Of a stretch of 21,426 bases of DNA, positions 12,518 through 19,978 are shown piece after piece; position 1 is the first letter of the stretch, and each line of letters opens with the position of its first letter. The position numbers and the translations under genes were made by a program. This stretch comes from JBDRLV01 sp043812755 (lineage in GTDB: Bacteria; Patescibacteriota; Patescibacteriia; UBA9934; GWF2-40-263), in the NCBI GenBank assembly GCA_043812755.1, contig JBDRLV010000020.1, forward strand, positions 1-21,426, written 5' to 3'. The notes beneath the pieces were generated by a model, which was given only the letters and a program-made list of their open reading frames with translations, was not told where the DNA came from and searched no databases.

Positions 12518-12628
12518 CTAATTCCTGTCGTCTTTGACAGGTCGCCCAGGCGGAAGGCTTGGGAGAAGGGGTAAGCGCGACCTGACAGCGCAATTCATGT
12601 GGCTGGAGAAGCCGGCCAAGGAGGAGAG
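12518..12628 (+). promoter_or_regulatory. Structured leader RNA 3 with mutually exclusive hairpins
   Basis: CCTGTC-GTCTTT-GACAGG forms one hairpin. AGGTCGC just after it pairs with GCGACCT about 35 nt downstream, around CCCAGGC-GGAAG-GCTTGGG. The two stems share the AGG, so they compete. A further GGC-TGGAGAA-GCC lies next to the Shine-Dalgarno AAGGAGG (12618-12624). The layout suits a translational switch; no known class was recognised. Confidence 0.45.
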
Positions 12629-13684
12629 ATGTCAACTGCAGAAATCCTAAAAAAGAAACGCCTTATCACCTTTGTCCCTGGTGCGCATGAGTGGAGCTTG
12701 GCTGTTCAAACCCAAGAGTTACCATGCTACATTCGCGTTATGGGTATGTCGTGCGACTGCGACTCTGTACCCATACCAGATAGTAAGTGTGATAATTGCA
12801 TGGAAGAAGAAGGCTGCCTGCAAATCATCGGTATATTCAATGCTGATGTTGAGCGCCGTAGCTTTCTGTTCTGGGGCTTGCTCGCACGCGACAAAATGCA
12901 CATTCACGCAGAGTACCGAAGGCTTAAGAACCACCTGCGAGTCTCGCACACAAGCGACATGACACAACTTGTGTTTGGTGGTTTGAGCCCTTACAAGGTG
13001 GACAAGGGTTGGATTGCTCCCTGCCCGCACTCGCTTCTTACGCTCACACGCATGTTTGGAGAAACAGACAGGCTTGAGCGTCCTGCGCCCACGACACTTA
13101 ACATGGGTGCTCCAGATGATGGCAAGAAGCTCAACCGTTATGGTCTGACCGAAATGGAAGCCAAACGCCTGTGGGACGGTTTGTGTGGCTACTGGCGACG
13201 CGATCTCATGCGCGAGGCCGTATACGACGTACTTGGCGAAAGCTGGGAATGCGACCACGCCGAGAATGCTGTATACGAAGACATGTGTGAACACCTGGCT
13301 CTAACAAATATTGTGGAGGAAGTACACCGCCGCTTGGCTGGGTACGCCAGAGGGCATAGTAAGACGACCCATGTTCATATCGGCAATAAAGTCAAAATCG
13401 TTATTGAAGTCCCTGACAATCATGACTATGTTCTTGTTTGTAAAAAAGACGGGACATTAATTGGTGAACTCAGAAATGTCGGAGATAAAGTCACTGATCT
13501 GCCAAGCCCTTGGACACTCAGACTCGTCTGTATTATTGGCAATGGCCAGACACTTGAGGGAGAAGAAAAGCCAAAGGAATTCATCATTGAATCTGACCAT
13601 GAACACATTGGTTGGCGATACGAAACTGGACTTTTCCCAACCACTGGCGTTCGGTTCATTAAGATTCTCATGTCTTTCGAATGA
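12629..13684 (+). CDS. Hypothetical Cys-containing protein (351 aa)
   Basis: Unrecognised. ATG 12629 (MSTAEILKKKRL) is chosen because AAGGAGG lies just upstream; the in-frame ATG at 12599 would put the Shine-Dalgarno inside the coding region. Near residues 40-60 is a Cys cluster, SCDCDSVPIPDSKCDNC followed by EEEGC, which may bind zinc. Residues 60-260 are soluble, with many His, Arg and Trp. The last 100 residues look like a beta-rich domain (VHIGNKVKIVIEVPDNHDYV), and codons become more AT-rich from about 13360, hinting at a joined module. There are no membrane segments. It has its own promoter, structured leader and terminator, like the membrane-protein cassettes at 1330 and 3800. Confidence 0.82.
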   Translation: MSTAEILKKKRLITFVPGAHEWSLAVQTQELPCYIRVMGMSCDCDSVPIPDSKCDNCMEEEGCLQIIGIFNADVERRSFLFWGLLARDKMHIHAEYRRLKNHLRVSHTSDMTQLVFGGLSPYKVDKGWIAPCPHSLLTLTRMFGETDRLERPAPTTLNMGAPDDGKKLNRYGLTEMEAKRLWDGLCGYWRRDLMREAVYDVLGESWECDHAENAVYEDMCEHLALTNIVEEVHRRLAGYARGHSKTTHVHIGNKVKIVIEVPDNHDYVLVCKKDGTLIGELRNVGDKVTDLPSPWTLRLVCIIGNGQTLEGEEKPKEFIIESDHEHIGWRYETGLFPTTGVRFIKILMSFE

Positions 13685-13709
13685 CAATAAAAAACATCTA
13701 AACTCAAAA

Positions 13710-13758
13710 CCGCATGCGTTTGATAAGTACAACCTTATCATCACATGCGGGATTTTTT
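13710..13758 (+). terminator. Rho-independent terminator of the 351-aa gene
   Basis: CCGCATG (13710-13716) and CATGCGG (13744-13750), with inner GATAAG/CTTATC (13722-13727/13734-13739), followed by GATTTTTT. Confidence 0.9.
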
Positions 13759-13816
13759 ATCCAGCCAACAGGCTGGATAACCACCCATAGCTTTAGCGAA
13801 GGGTGGTATTTTATTT
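13759..13816. repeat. Two further hairpins after the terminator
   Basis: ATCCAGCC-AACA-GGCTGGAT (13759-13778), then ACCACCC (13780-13786) pairing with GGGTGGT (13801-13807) followed by ATTTTATTT. The second could be a backup terminator on the plus strand. Confidence 0.65.
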
Positions 13817-13820
13817 GCCT

Positions 13821-13951
13821 GTCATTGCGATCCGGCAGATAGCCGGAGAAGCAATCTTCTTGTTGTCATCCTGAGGCTTTAGCCGAAGGATCCCATTGCA
13901 ACGCTGGGATTCTTCGGTCGCCAGTTACGAACGCGCTCCCTCAGAATGACA
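13821..13951. repeat. Composite repeat: half of family C plus family A copy 8
   Basis: GTCATTGCGATCC...GAAGCAATCTTCTTGTT is the C left half. A family A hairpin follows (13865-13951) from GTCATCCTGAG to CTCAGAATGAC, with core GAAGGATCCCATTG...GGGATTCTTCGG. It lies just 3' of miaA. Confidence 0.85.
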
Positions 13952-13957
13952 AGCATA

Positions 13958-14941
13958 TTATATAAAATCATTAACCAACTCAATCGCCTCACCAACTCCT
14001 TTAACCCACCTAATTCTTTCATCTCTTTTAAACCATGTTATCTGGCGCTTTGCGTAATTGCGGGTGTCTTTTTTTATTTCCTCAACTGCTTGTTCAAGAG
14101 CAATTGCACCATCAAGGTATTTGCATAACTGACGATAACCGATTCCGGACATTGAGGGGAGGTTACAAAAATCCGTATTTGTAGATTTTAACTTGGTAGC
14201 CGCAGCCTTTAGGCTGCGCCATAACGAACGCAGGCTAAAGCCTGCGCCTACCTTGTTTGTACACCCATATTTATCTCGTAGCGCACACACCTCATCAAGA
14301 AGCCCTTGTTGCATCATTTCATCGACACGTGCATTTATTCGTTCATACAAAACATCACGATCAATTTTTAATCCAATTTGCAACGCATTGTATTTCGACT
14401 CTCCCCTGCCGGATTGATGCACAAAGGATTTTCCAGTTGATAGCACAACCTCAAGCGCACGAACTACACGGCGTTTATTTGTTAGATCAACAACCTGCGC
14501 TCCATTCGGATCAATCCGCTCATACTCCTCAATTAAATCATCAAGATCGCGTGCTTCTAATCTTGCCCGTAGTTCTGGATTGGGTTCTGCTTGTGACAAA
14601 TCAAAATTATCAATCACTGCTTGTAACCACAAGCCAGTGCCACCAACCAAAATTGGCAATTTACCACGCCCCGCAATCTCTTTAATCTTTTGCTCTGCAT
14701 AAATTTTAAAATCAGCAACACAATAATCTTCACTTGGGTCAACAATGTCAATTCCCCACTGTACAATCGGGCTTGTATCTTCTTTATTTGTTCCAATATC
14801 CATACCGCAATAAACCTGACGAGAATCAACAGAAATCAACTCCCCATCAAATTTTTTTGCAATCTCAACCCCAATAGCAGTTTTGCCAGCCGCAGTGGTT
14901 CCGACAATTGCAATTATTTTTTGCTTCCCAAAAGTACCCAT
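13958..14941 (-). CDS. miaA: tRNA dimethylallyltransferase with an in-frame repeat insert
   Basis: A 327-aa MiaA that transfers a dimethylallyl group from DMAPP to N6 of A37 in tRNAs reading UNN codons. The P-loop is GTTAAGKT (14-21). LISVDSRQVYCGMDIGTNK (35-53) contains the catalytic Asp, and PILVGGTGLWLQAVI and AKRQITWFKRD near the C-terminus are standard. Residues about 230-249 (VGAGFSLRSL and WRSLKAAAT) come from a family B REP at 14195-14252 and have no match in ordinary MiaA. They sit between the KYG region and GIGYRQL, so the insert probably forms an external loop. Its start overlaps the end of miaB by 28 bp, so the two genes are cotranscribed and act in sequence on A37. Confidence 0.94.
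   Translation of the reverse strand: MGTFGKQKIIAIVGTTAAGKTAIGVEIAKKFDGELISVDSRQVYCGMDIGTNKEDTSPIVQWGIDIVDPSEDYCVADFKIYAEQKIKEIAGRGKLPILVGGTGLWLQAVIDNFDLSQAEPNPELRARLEARDLDDLIEEYERIDPNGAQVVDLTNKRRVVRALEVVLSTGKSFVHQSGRGESKYNALQIGLKIDRDVLYERINARVDEMMQQGLLDEVCALRDKYGCTNKVGAGFSLRSLWRSLKAAATKLKSTNTDFCNLPSMSGIGYRQLCKYLDGAIALEQAVEEIKKDTRNYAKRQITWFKRDERIRWVKGVGEAIELVNDFI
14195..14252. repeat. REP-like double palindrome, family B, copy 3, inside miaA
   Basis: GGTAGCCGCAGCC-TTTA-GGCTGCG, a short spacer, then CGCAGGCTAAAGCCTGCG and CCTACC. Same layout as 901-951 and 6505-6558. It is open in the miaA frame and adds about 20 residues. Confidence 0.92.
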
Positions 14942-16305
14942 GTTTGTGCTTTATCAATTTTTACATTAACAATTTGCCCAACCAACTCTGGCCCACCCTC
15001 AAAGCGAACTAGCTTTAACTCGCGGGAATTTCCAAAACAAAATCCTGAATGAGCAAGAGCCTTATCTTGTAGGTCTTTTGGCAACTTTAACATCTCGCCC
15101 GTAAGCGCTGGCACCTCGTGTCTTTCAACCAAAACACTTACCTCTTTTCCAACATACTCCTGATTTTTCTTTAAAGTAATTTCCTCCATTAGCTTTTGCA
15201 TACTCTGCCAACGACGTTTTTTTTCAGTCCTAGGCACATCGTTTGTGAATGCTCGCCACGCTGCTGTGCCTGATCTCACTGAATACTGCGCAGTGTACGA
15301 AATATCAAATTCAACTTGTTTATACAAATCAACCGTACGCTGAAACTGCTCTTCGCTTTCTCCACAAAACCCAACAATAATATCTGTTGCAAGAGTAATG
15401 CCTGGCAATTGCTTTTTAACCCGCCCAATCACTTCTAAATAATCCTCTGCACTATAACGTCTATTCATTTTACGCAAAACTTCATTATCACCTGATTGAA
15501 CTGGAAGATGGAGAACGTTCATATGCGCTGGAAGTTTCATTGCCTCAATAACCTCGTCACTCATATGCATCGGATGCGGAGCTGTAAAATGAAGACGCGA
15601 AATCCCTTCAATTTGGTTAACCTCCCACAACAACACTGCAAAATGATCTTTAAATGGATTGCCTTTTGAAAAATTCTCTGAATCAGGAGCAATATAACTA
15701 TTCACTGTCTGGCCCAGAAGCGTAATCTCAACACAGCCGTTTTGCGCGAGTTCGCGCACTTCGCTCATAATATCTTTCAGCGGACGATTCTTTTCAAGCC
15801 CACGCGCAAATGGCACAACACAATATGTGCAAAAATTATTGCACCCTGTTTGGATGGTAACAAATGCCTGGCGCTTGCTGTAATAATCTGGTTTGAGTTT
15901 TAAAAAATCATCTGCAACATCAATGTTATTTACAAGCTCTGGACGCAACTCTGCAATCCAGCGCGGTAGTTGAACAGCATCAGTAGTTGGAAAAAACAAA
16001 TCAACAGCAGGAAGTTTTTTACGCAAAGCTCCATCGCGATCTCGCCCTGGCATGCATCCGGTTACTGCAATAATTAAATTTGGATTCTTGCGTTTAAGCT
16101 TTGCCAAATTTCTAACATTGCCATAAATTCTATCTTCAGCGCTTTGCCTCACTGAACATGTATTGAGCAAAATAATGTCCGCCTTTGTTTTGTCAGTGGT
16201 AGAATCAAAACCCAAATTGTTCAGAAGCGAACTTATGCGTTCTGAATCATTTTGATTCATTTGACAGCCAAATGTAATTATATGAAATTTTGGTCTGTTA
16301 CTCAT
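14914..16305 (-). CDS. miaB: tRNA-2-methylthio-N6-dimethylallyladenosine synthase
   Basis: A 463-aa radical-SAM methylthiotransferase that adds a 2-methylthio group to i6A37. The N-terminal UPF0004 domain has its three Cys in TFGCQMN, LNTCSVR and VTGCMPG and binds one Fe-S cluster. CNNFCTYCVVPFARG carries the CxxxCxxC radical-SAM cluster. HLPVQSGDNEVLRKMNRRY and LATDIIVGFCGESEEQF are family motifs, and a C-terminal TRAM domain spans about 395-460. Full length. Its 3' end overlaps miaA, the previous enzyme of the pathway. ATG 16305 lies just downstream of a minus-strand terminator, so the promoter must be in a gap of about 40 bp or upstream by readthrough. Confidence 0.97.
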   Translation of the reverse strand: MSNRPKFHIITFGCQMNQNDSERISSLLNNLGFDSTTDKTKADIILLNTCSVRQSAEDRIYGNVRNLAKLKRKNPNLIIAVTGCMPGRDRDGALRKKLPAVDLFFPTTDAVQLPRWIAELRPELVNNIDVADDFLKLKPDYYSKRQAFVTIQTGCNNFCTYCVVPFARGLEKNRPLKDIMSEVRELAQNGCVEITLLGQTVNSYIAPDSENFSKGNPFKDHFAVLLWEVNQIEGISRLHFTAPHPMHMSDEVIEAMKLPAHMNVLHLPVQSGDNEVLRKMNRRYSAEDYLEVIGRVKKQLPGITLATDIIVGFCGESEEQFQRTVDLYKQVEFDISYTAQYSVRSGTAAWRAFTNDVPRTEKKRRWQSMQKLMEEITLKKNQEYVGKEVSVLVERHEVPALTGEMLKLPKDLQDKALAHSGFCFGNSRELKLVRFEGGPELVGQIVNVKIDKAQTWVLLGSKK

Positions 16306-16334
16306 ATCGCGGGCATAATATCAAATTTTTACAA

Positions 16335-16362
16335 ATAAAACAACCGGTCTAACTCAGACCGG
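16335..16362 (-). terminator. Rho-independent terminator of the 207-aa gene
   Basis: CCGGTCT (16344-16350) and AGACCGG (16356-16362). Read on the minus strand, the hairpin follows directly after the TAG stop and is followed by TTGTTTTATTTG. Confidence 0.8.
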
Positions 16363-16986
16363 CTAAGGAGTTGCTTGTTCTGCTTTTTTCCCTTTTGGAA
16401 ATTCATCAAAGAACATTCTTGCCAAAATTGCGTAACACGCAAGCATCAGTTCAAACATCTCTTGTGTTTGCTGTGCTCGCAGATACGGAGGTGAAGTCCT
16501 AAAACGTCTTGGGTGTCTTTCTTTTTGCTGAGCATTAGTGCATGAAACTGAGATGTGCCCACTGGAAAAAGGAGTAAATGCGTCATCAACAAATCGCACA
16601 TGCGACTTCATTGTCGAAAAGAACCGCATCTTCATTTGCTCAAAGACACTCTCACCAAGAGAACGCTTGAAAAGATCTTCAAGTCTTGTTCTTTTGCTGT
16701 GTTTTGCTCTGAGAAAAAGACGTGATGAGTCTTGGATGTCGTAAGTCACGCTACTTGCTTCTCTAACATGAACTCTCAAAAACTCAACCAAACCTTCAAC
16801 TGCCTCAATTGGCGCATTGATTTGTTGAATTTCGACAGCAATGTAAAGAGCAAGAACTGTGGCCCCAGGAAACTCATTGCGAACAACTGCTGCACTTCTG
16901 TTCTGAAAATCCCTATTCCTATCTACGAGGTAAAATAGATTGCCCGATTTCTGACTGTCACTGTCACACTTCTGCGCATCAGGCAT
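16363..16986 (-). CDS. Hypothetical soluble protein (207 aa)
   Basis: Unrecognised. The start is ATG 16986 (MPDAQKCDSDSQKSGN) because AAGGAGG lies about 6 nt upstream; the longer reading from 17028 would include the Shine-Dalgarno and leader. The protein is mostly helical, with no clear membrane segment. Features include FPGATVLALYIAVEIQQI (about 39-56), a basic region around KHSKRTRLEDLFKRS and a hydrophobic C-terminal helix MFELMLACYAILARMFF. It has a consensus promoter, a strong Shine-Dalgarno and an immediate terminator, the same expression style as the other accessory genes here. It diverges from the 186-aa gene across about 115 bp. Confidence 0.8.
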   Translation of the reverse strand: MPDAQKCDSDSQKSGNLFYLVDRNRDFQNRSAAVVRNEFPGATVLALYIAVEIQQINAPIEAVEGLVEFLRVHVREASSVTYDIQDSSRLFLRAKHSKRTRLEDLFKRSLGESVFEQMKMRFFSTMKSHVRFVDDAFTPFSSGHISVSCTNAQQKERHPRRFRTSPPYLRAQQTQEMFELMLACYAILARMFFDEFPKGKKAEQATP

Positions 16987-17015
16987 AATACCTCCTTCCT
17001 TTTCCTTAGATTTAC

Positions 17016-17044
17016 ATCTTATGAACAATTTATACTGTTGTCAA
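17016..17044 (-). promoter_or_regulatory. Promoter of the 207-aa gene
   Basis: On the minus strand, TTGACA (complement of 17039-17044), a 17-bp spacer and TAAGAT (complement of 17016-17021). Start near 17009, giving a leader of about 22 nt that holds the Shine-Dalgarno. Confidence 0.8.
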
Positions 17045-17052
17045 TGCCAATC

Positions 17053-17081
17053 TTGACAGAATGCAAAATTTATGTTAAAAT
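17053..17081 (+). promoter_or_regulatory. Promoter of the 186-aa gene
   Basis: TTGACA (17053-17058), a 17-bp spacer and TAAAAT (17076-17081). A second TATAAT at 17087-17092 would give a leaderless start at ATG 17101. The -35 lies 8 bp from that of the divergent promoter, so the two could be co-regulated. Confidence 0.7.
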
Positions 17082-17100
17082 AGCCATATAATTTAACATT

Positions 17101-17661
17101 ATGACTTCAATTGAACTGGCCTCAGGCTTTCCATCTGAACAACCTGTGGGCTCACAATATAAAGAAAAAACAAGAGTTGAAAGAGCACCAAAAAAAATAG
17201 GTGTTGATCTAACATCGGTTCCAGACATGCCTCAAGAGCCTGAATTTGAAGTTGTCCCAATCCCAATTGAAGAATTAAGTATTACCGCTTACCAAAGCAT
17301 CAAACTTCCTGAAGATAAACAAGAATGGATTTGGAAAGCAATTGAACAACTAGGTGCAAAAATTTCGCATTCAGATAGAAAAAAAATTGCAAAAACTCTT
17401 GTTGAGGTTTTGCACTCAATCAACAACAACACACTAGACAACCAAATTGTCATGAGTCGCCCTGGTAAATCAGAAAGTTTTACTCACATCCCAGATGAAT
17501 ACAGACCGGCCATAGATGTTGCTTATATGAATGCAAGGATCAACGCAGGGCTCACTGATTGGGTGTCAAAAAAAGTTGATACAATAGTAGAAAAAGATAA
17601 AACATTCACAACACCACAATCAGGTGAAGTGAATGCCGATAAATTACTTATAAATGAATAA
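17101..17661 (+). CDS. Hypothetical protein (186 aa)
   Basis: Unrecognised. The AT-rich codons resemble the housekeeping genes rather than the 207-aa neighbour. The first 55 residues are low in predicted structure and rich in Pro, Glu and Val (DMPQEPEFEVVPIPIEEL). A helical region follows (about 60-110: KQEWIWKAIEQLGAKI, then KKIAKTLVEVLHSINN), and then VAYMNARINAGLTDWVSKKVD. No signal peptide or membrane segment. No Shine-Dalgarno before ATG 17101, consistent with a very short or absent leader. It converges on thrS, sharing a bidirectional terminator. Confidence 0.8.
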   Translation: MTSIELASGFPSEQPVGSQYKEKTRVERAPKKIGVDLTSVPDMPQEPEFEVVPIPIEELSITAYQSIKLPEDKQEWIWKAIEQLGAKISHSDRKKIAKTLVEVLHSINNNTLDNQIVMSRPGKSESFTHIPDEYRPAIDVAYMNARINAGLTDWVSKKVDTIVEKDKTFTTPQSGEVNADKLLINE

Positions 17662-17674
17662 CAAAAATTAGCTA

Positions 17675-17706
17675 ACAAAAAACACCCAGCTTAGCTGGGT
17701 GTTTTT
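17675..17706. terminator. Bidirectional terminator between the 186-aa gene and thrS
   Basis: AACACCCAGC (17681-17690) and GCTGGGTGTT (17694-17703), loop TTA, flanked by A6 on the left and T5 on the right, so it works for both converging genes. Confidence 0.92.
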
Positions 17707-17715
17707 GATTAACTA

Positions 17716-19461
17716 CTAAACAGGCAACTGGCCTATTTGAATTGCTTTTTGCACCAGCTCCTCTTTTTTTATAATAAGATTTTCCTCTTGCCCAAAAACA
17801 TTTATTTTAAAGTCACCGCCATTCACTTCTTTTTCTCCAACAACAATTGTCCAAGGAATTTTCATCATTGCAGCGTCTCGAATTTTTTTCCCAACTTTTT
17901 CATCAGAATCATCAACTTCAACTCTAATGTCAACAGCTTCTAATTCTTTTGCAATACTGTGTGCATACTCAATGTAATCTTTACTTACTGCAACAACTTT
18001 TATTTGCACAGGTGCAAGCCAAAATGGAAACGCTCCTGCATAGTGTTCGATTATCACAGCGAGAAATCGCTCCACTGCACCAAGAATCGCTCTGTGCAAC
18101 ATGACTGGCCTTTTCTTTTCACCGTCTGAATCAATATACTCAAGCTCAAAACGCTCTGGTAAGTTAAAGTCGAGTTGAATGGTTGCCAATTGCCACTCAC
18201 GACCAATTGCATCTTGCGCCATAAAATCAATCTTTGGACCATAGAATGCAGCCTCTCCTTCAACAGCCTTATACTCAAGACCAATCTCATCAAGAAGTTC
18301 TTTTAGAATACCTTCTGATTTTTCCCACACTTCATCAGAACCCAAATATTTTTCTGGATTATTTGGGTCTCTTTTTGACAACCAAACTTTCAGCGGCATA
18401 TCAAATGCAGCATAAAATTTTTGAACAATGTCATATAAATTCTTTGCTTCTTGTTTAACCTGATCTATTGTACAAAACACATGAGCATCGTCTTGGGTAA
18501 TGGAACGCACGCGCGACAACCCTGCAAGCTGACCTGTATTTTCATCGCGATACACAGCTGTTACCTCACTGTAACGAATCGGAAGATCACGATATGAGCG
18601 TTGCCTAGATGCATAAATTTGTGTGTGATGCGGACAGTTCATTGGCTTTAGAACAAACTCTTGTTCTGTCTTTTGACTTTTTACATGAAAAATATCATCA
18701 GCAAATTTATCCCAATGGCCTGATACCTTATACAAATCTGACTTAGCAATATGTGGAATAGTAACGCGATCATATCCATAAGGCTTCATAATTTTCCATA
18801 TTAGATCCTCAAGCACTTTACGCAACACAGTTCCTTTTGGAGTAAACAAAGGAAGCCCAGCACCCACAAGATCTGATGTTGCATACAAATCAAGCTCTTG
18901 TCCTATTTTCCTATGATCTCTTTTCTCTGCTTCTTCAAGCATTTTTAAATGAGCATCAAGCTTGGCTTTGTCCTCAAAAGCAATGCCATAAATTCGTGAA
19001 AGCATTTTATTTTTCTCATTCCCTCTCCAATAAGCTCCTGCAATCTTTGTTAATTTAAAACTCTCAAGGTCTATTTCTGAACTTGTCGCAACATGTGGCC
19101 CCTCACAAAGATTTTCAAACCAATCTGATTTGTAAAAAATCACTGTCTTTTCTCCAGCCTTTACTAAATCCTCAATTAATTCAGTTTTATATGGGTCACT
19201 TTTGTATTGCTCGATTGCAACTTGCGGATCAACATCATGTGGAATAAATGATATGTTGCTCTTAATAATCTCTCGCATGCGCTTTTCAATCTTTGGAAGT
19301 GTTTCATCTGAAATCTGCTCATGTAAATCATAATCTTGATAAAATCCATCCTCAATCACTGGGCCAACACCAAGACCAGCATCTGGATAAATTTCAAGCA
19401 CTGCCATGGTCATGATGTGCGATAGCGAGTGCCTGTTTTTGTAGAGTTGTTCGTCGTTCAT
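17716..19461 (-). CDS. thrS: Threonyl-tRNA synthetase without TGS domain
   Basis: A 581-aa class II synthetase; typical ThrRS is about 640 aa. It begins directly at the second (editing) domain: RHSLSHIMTMAV has the HxxxH zinc-like pair, and CEGPHV supplies the Cys/His pair used to clear Ser-tRNA(Thr). The small N-terminal TGS domain is missing. The catalytic domain keeps the three zinc ligands in KPMNCPHHTQIY, QDDAHVFC and VMLHRAILGAVERF, and motif 2 in VYRDENTGQLAGLSRVR. The anticodon-binding domain is C-terminal (PFWLAPVQIKVVAVS; DDSDEKVGKKIRDA). ATG 19461 has no Shine-Dalgarno but lies just after the T-box leader terminator. Confidence 0.96.
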   Translation of the reverse strand: MNDEQLYKNRHSLSHIMTMAVLEIYPDAGLGVGPVIEDGFYQDYDLHEQISDETLPKIEKRMREIIKSNISFIPHDVDPQVAIEQYKSDPYKTELIEDLVKAGEKTVIFYKSDWFENLCEGPHVATSSEIDLESFKLTKIAGAYWRGNEKNKMLSRIYGIAFEDKAKLDAHLKMLEEAEKRDHRKIGQELDLYATSDLVGAGLPLFTPKGTVLRKVLEDLIWKIMKPYGYDRVTIPHIAKSDLYKVSGHWDKFADDIFHVKSQKTEQEFVLKPMNCPHHTQIYASRQRSYRDLPIRYSEVTAVYRDENTGQLAGLSRVRSITQDDAHVFCTIDQVKQEAKNLYDIVQKFYAAFDMPLKVWLSKRDPNNPEKYLGSDEVWEKSEGILKELLDEIGLEYKAVEGEAAFYGPKIDFMAQDAIGREWQLATIQLDFNLPERFELEYIDSDGEKKRPVMLHRAILGAVERFLAVIIEHYAGAFPFWLAPVQIKVVAVSKDYIEYAHSIAKELEAVDIRVEVDDSDEKVGKKIRDAAMMKIPWTIVVGEKEVNGGDFKINVFGQEENLIIKKEELVQKAIQIGQLPV

Positions 19462-19823
19462 ATGTGTTATTTATAAAATAAAAACTTCACATTTTTGTGA
19501 AGTCGGGACCCGGTTGGAATGCTTACAAAACTGGATGAGATGTTGGTGCGTGGAGAAAGCAACGAAGAGCCGTACATAAACGTACGGCGATGAGTTGCAG
19601 AGGCTCCACAAGCCAACAGATCGCCAGTTTTGAAAGTATTCCATGGGCGGTTCCACCCGAATTGTTCTTAAAGATTTATCCCTTAAAAACCTCTTACTTA
19701 TTCGCCTACGCGGCGCGCGATTGCTCCCAAAGTGGTACAGATAGCGACGTATTTCAGGGCTTTCAGCCTAGGCCCTGATCTCTGTGAACCGTCTCGCAAC
19801 TGCGTGTCCTTGATCAATGCAAT
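19462..19823 (-). promoter_or_regulatory. T-box leader controlling thrS
   Basis: On the minus strand the T-box consensus GGGTGGAACCGCC is the complement of 19646-19658. Upstream, the distal stem-I hairpin CAGGGC...GCCCTG and a side loop after ATCTG that displays TACCAC give a threonine ACC specifier (complement of 19734-19736). Uncharged tRNA(Thr) should stabilise the antiterminator and allow thrS transcription. Downstream of the T-box lies an unusual long rod: CAAAACTGG/CCAGTTTTG, GTTGG/CCAAC, GTGGAG/CTCCAC and apical GCCGTAC/GTACGGC, covering about 19516-19642. It is closed by TCGGG/CCCGA (19503-19507/19656-19660), which would sequester the T-box. A terminator hairpin at 19484-19503 ends the leader. 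Confidence 0.88.
19474..19503 (-). terminator. T-box-controlled attenuator before thrS
   Basis: On the minus strand, ACTTCAC-AAAAAT-GTGAAGT followed by TTTTATTTTAT; ends 12 bp before the thrS start. Confidence 0.9.
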
Positions 19824-19829
19824 ATAGAC

Positions 19830-19857
19830 ATTATACCCCTGTCTTGAGATGCGTCAA
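19830..19857 (-). promoter_or_regulatory. Promoter of the T-box/thrS transcript
   Basis: On the minus strand, TTGACG (complement of 19852-19857), a 16-bp spacer and TATAAT (complement of 19830-19835). Start near 19823. Confidence 0.82.
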
Positions 19858-19978
19858 GTATGATCAGGTCAATATCATCAAAATCAGAAAACTAATTTTA
19901 AAATTTTTAAATTTCTTTTTTAGTTTTGGGCGAAGGGCAGAGGGGATTAAGGGGCGAATACCCAAAAGACAAGACTTC

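Noticed and set aside
19462..19823. tRNA or other stable RNA gene in the GC-rich stretch upstream of thrS
   Set aside because: No cloverleaf with a T-loop GTTCRA; the T-box consensus, specifier and attenuator explain it better.
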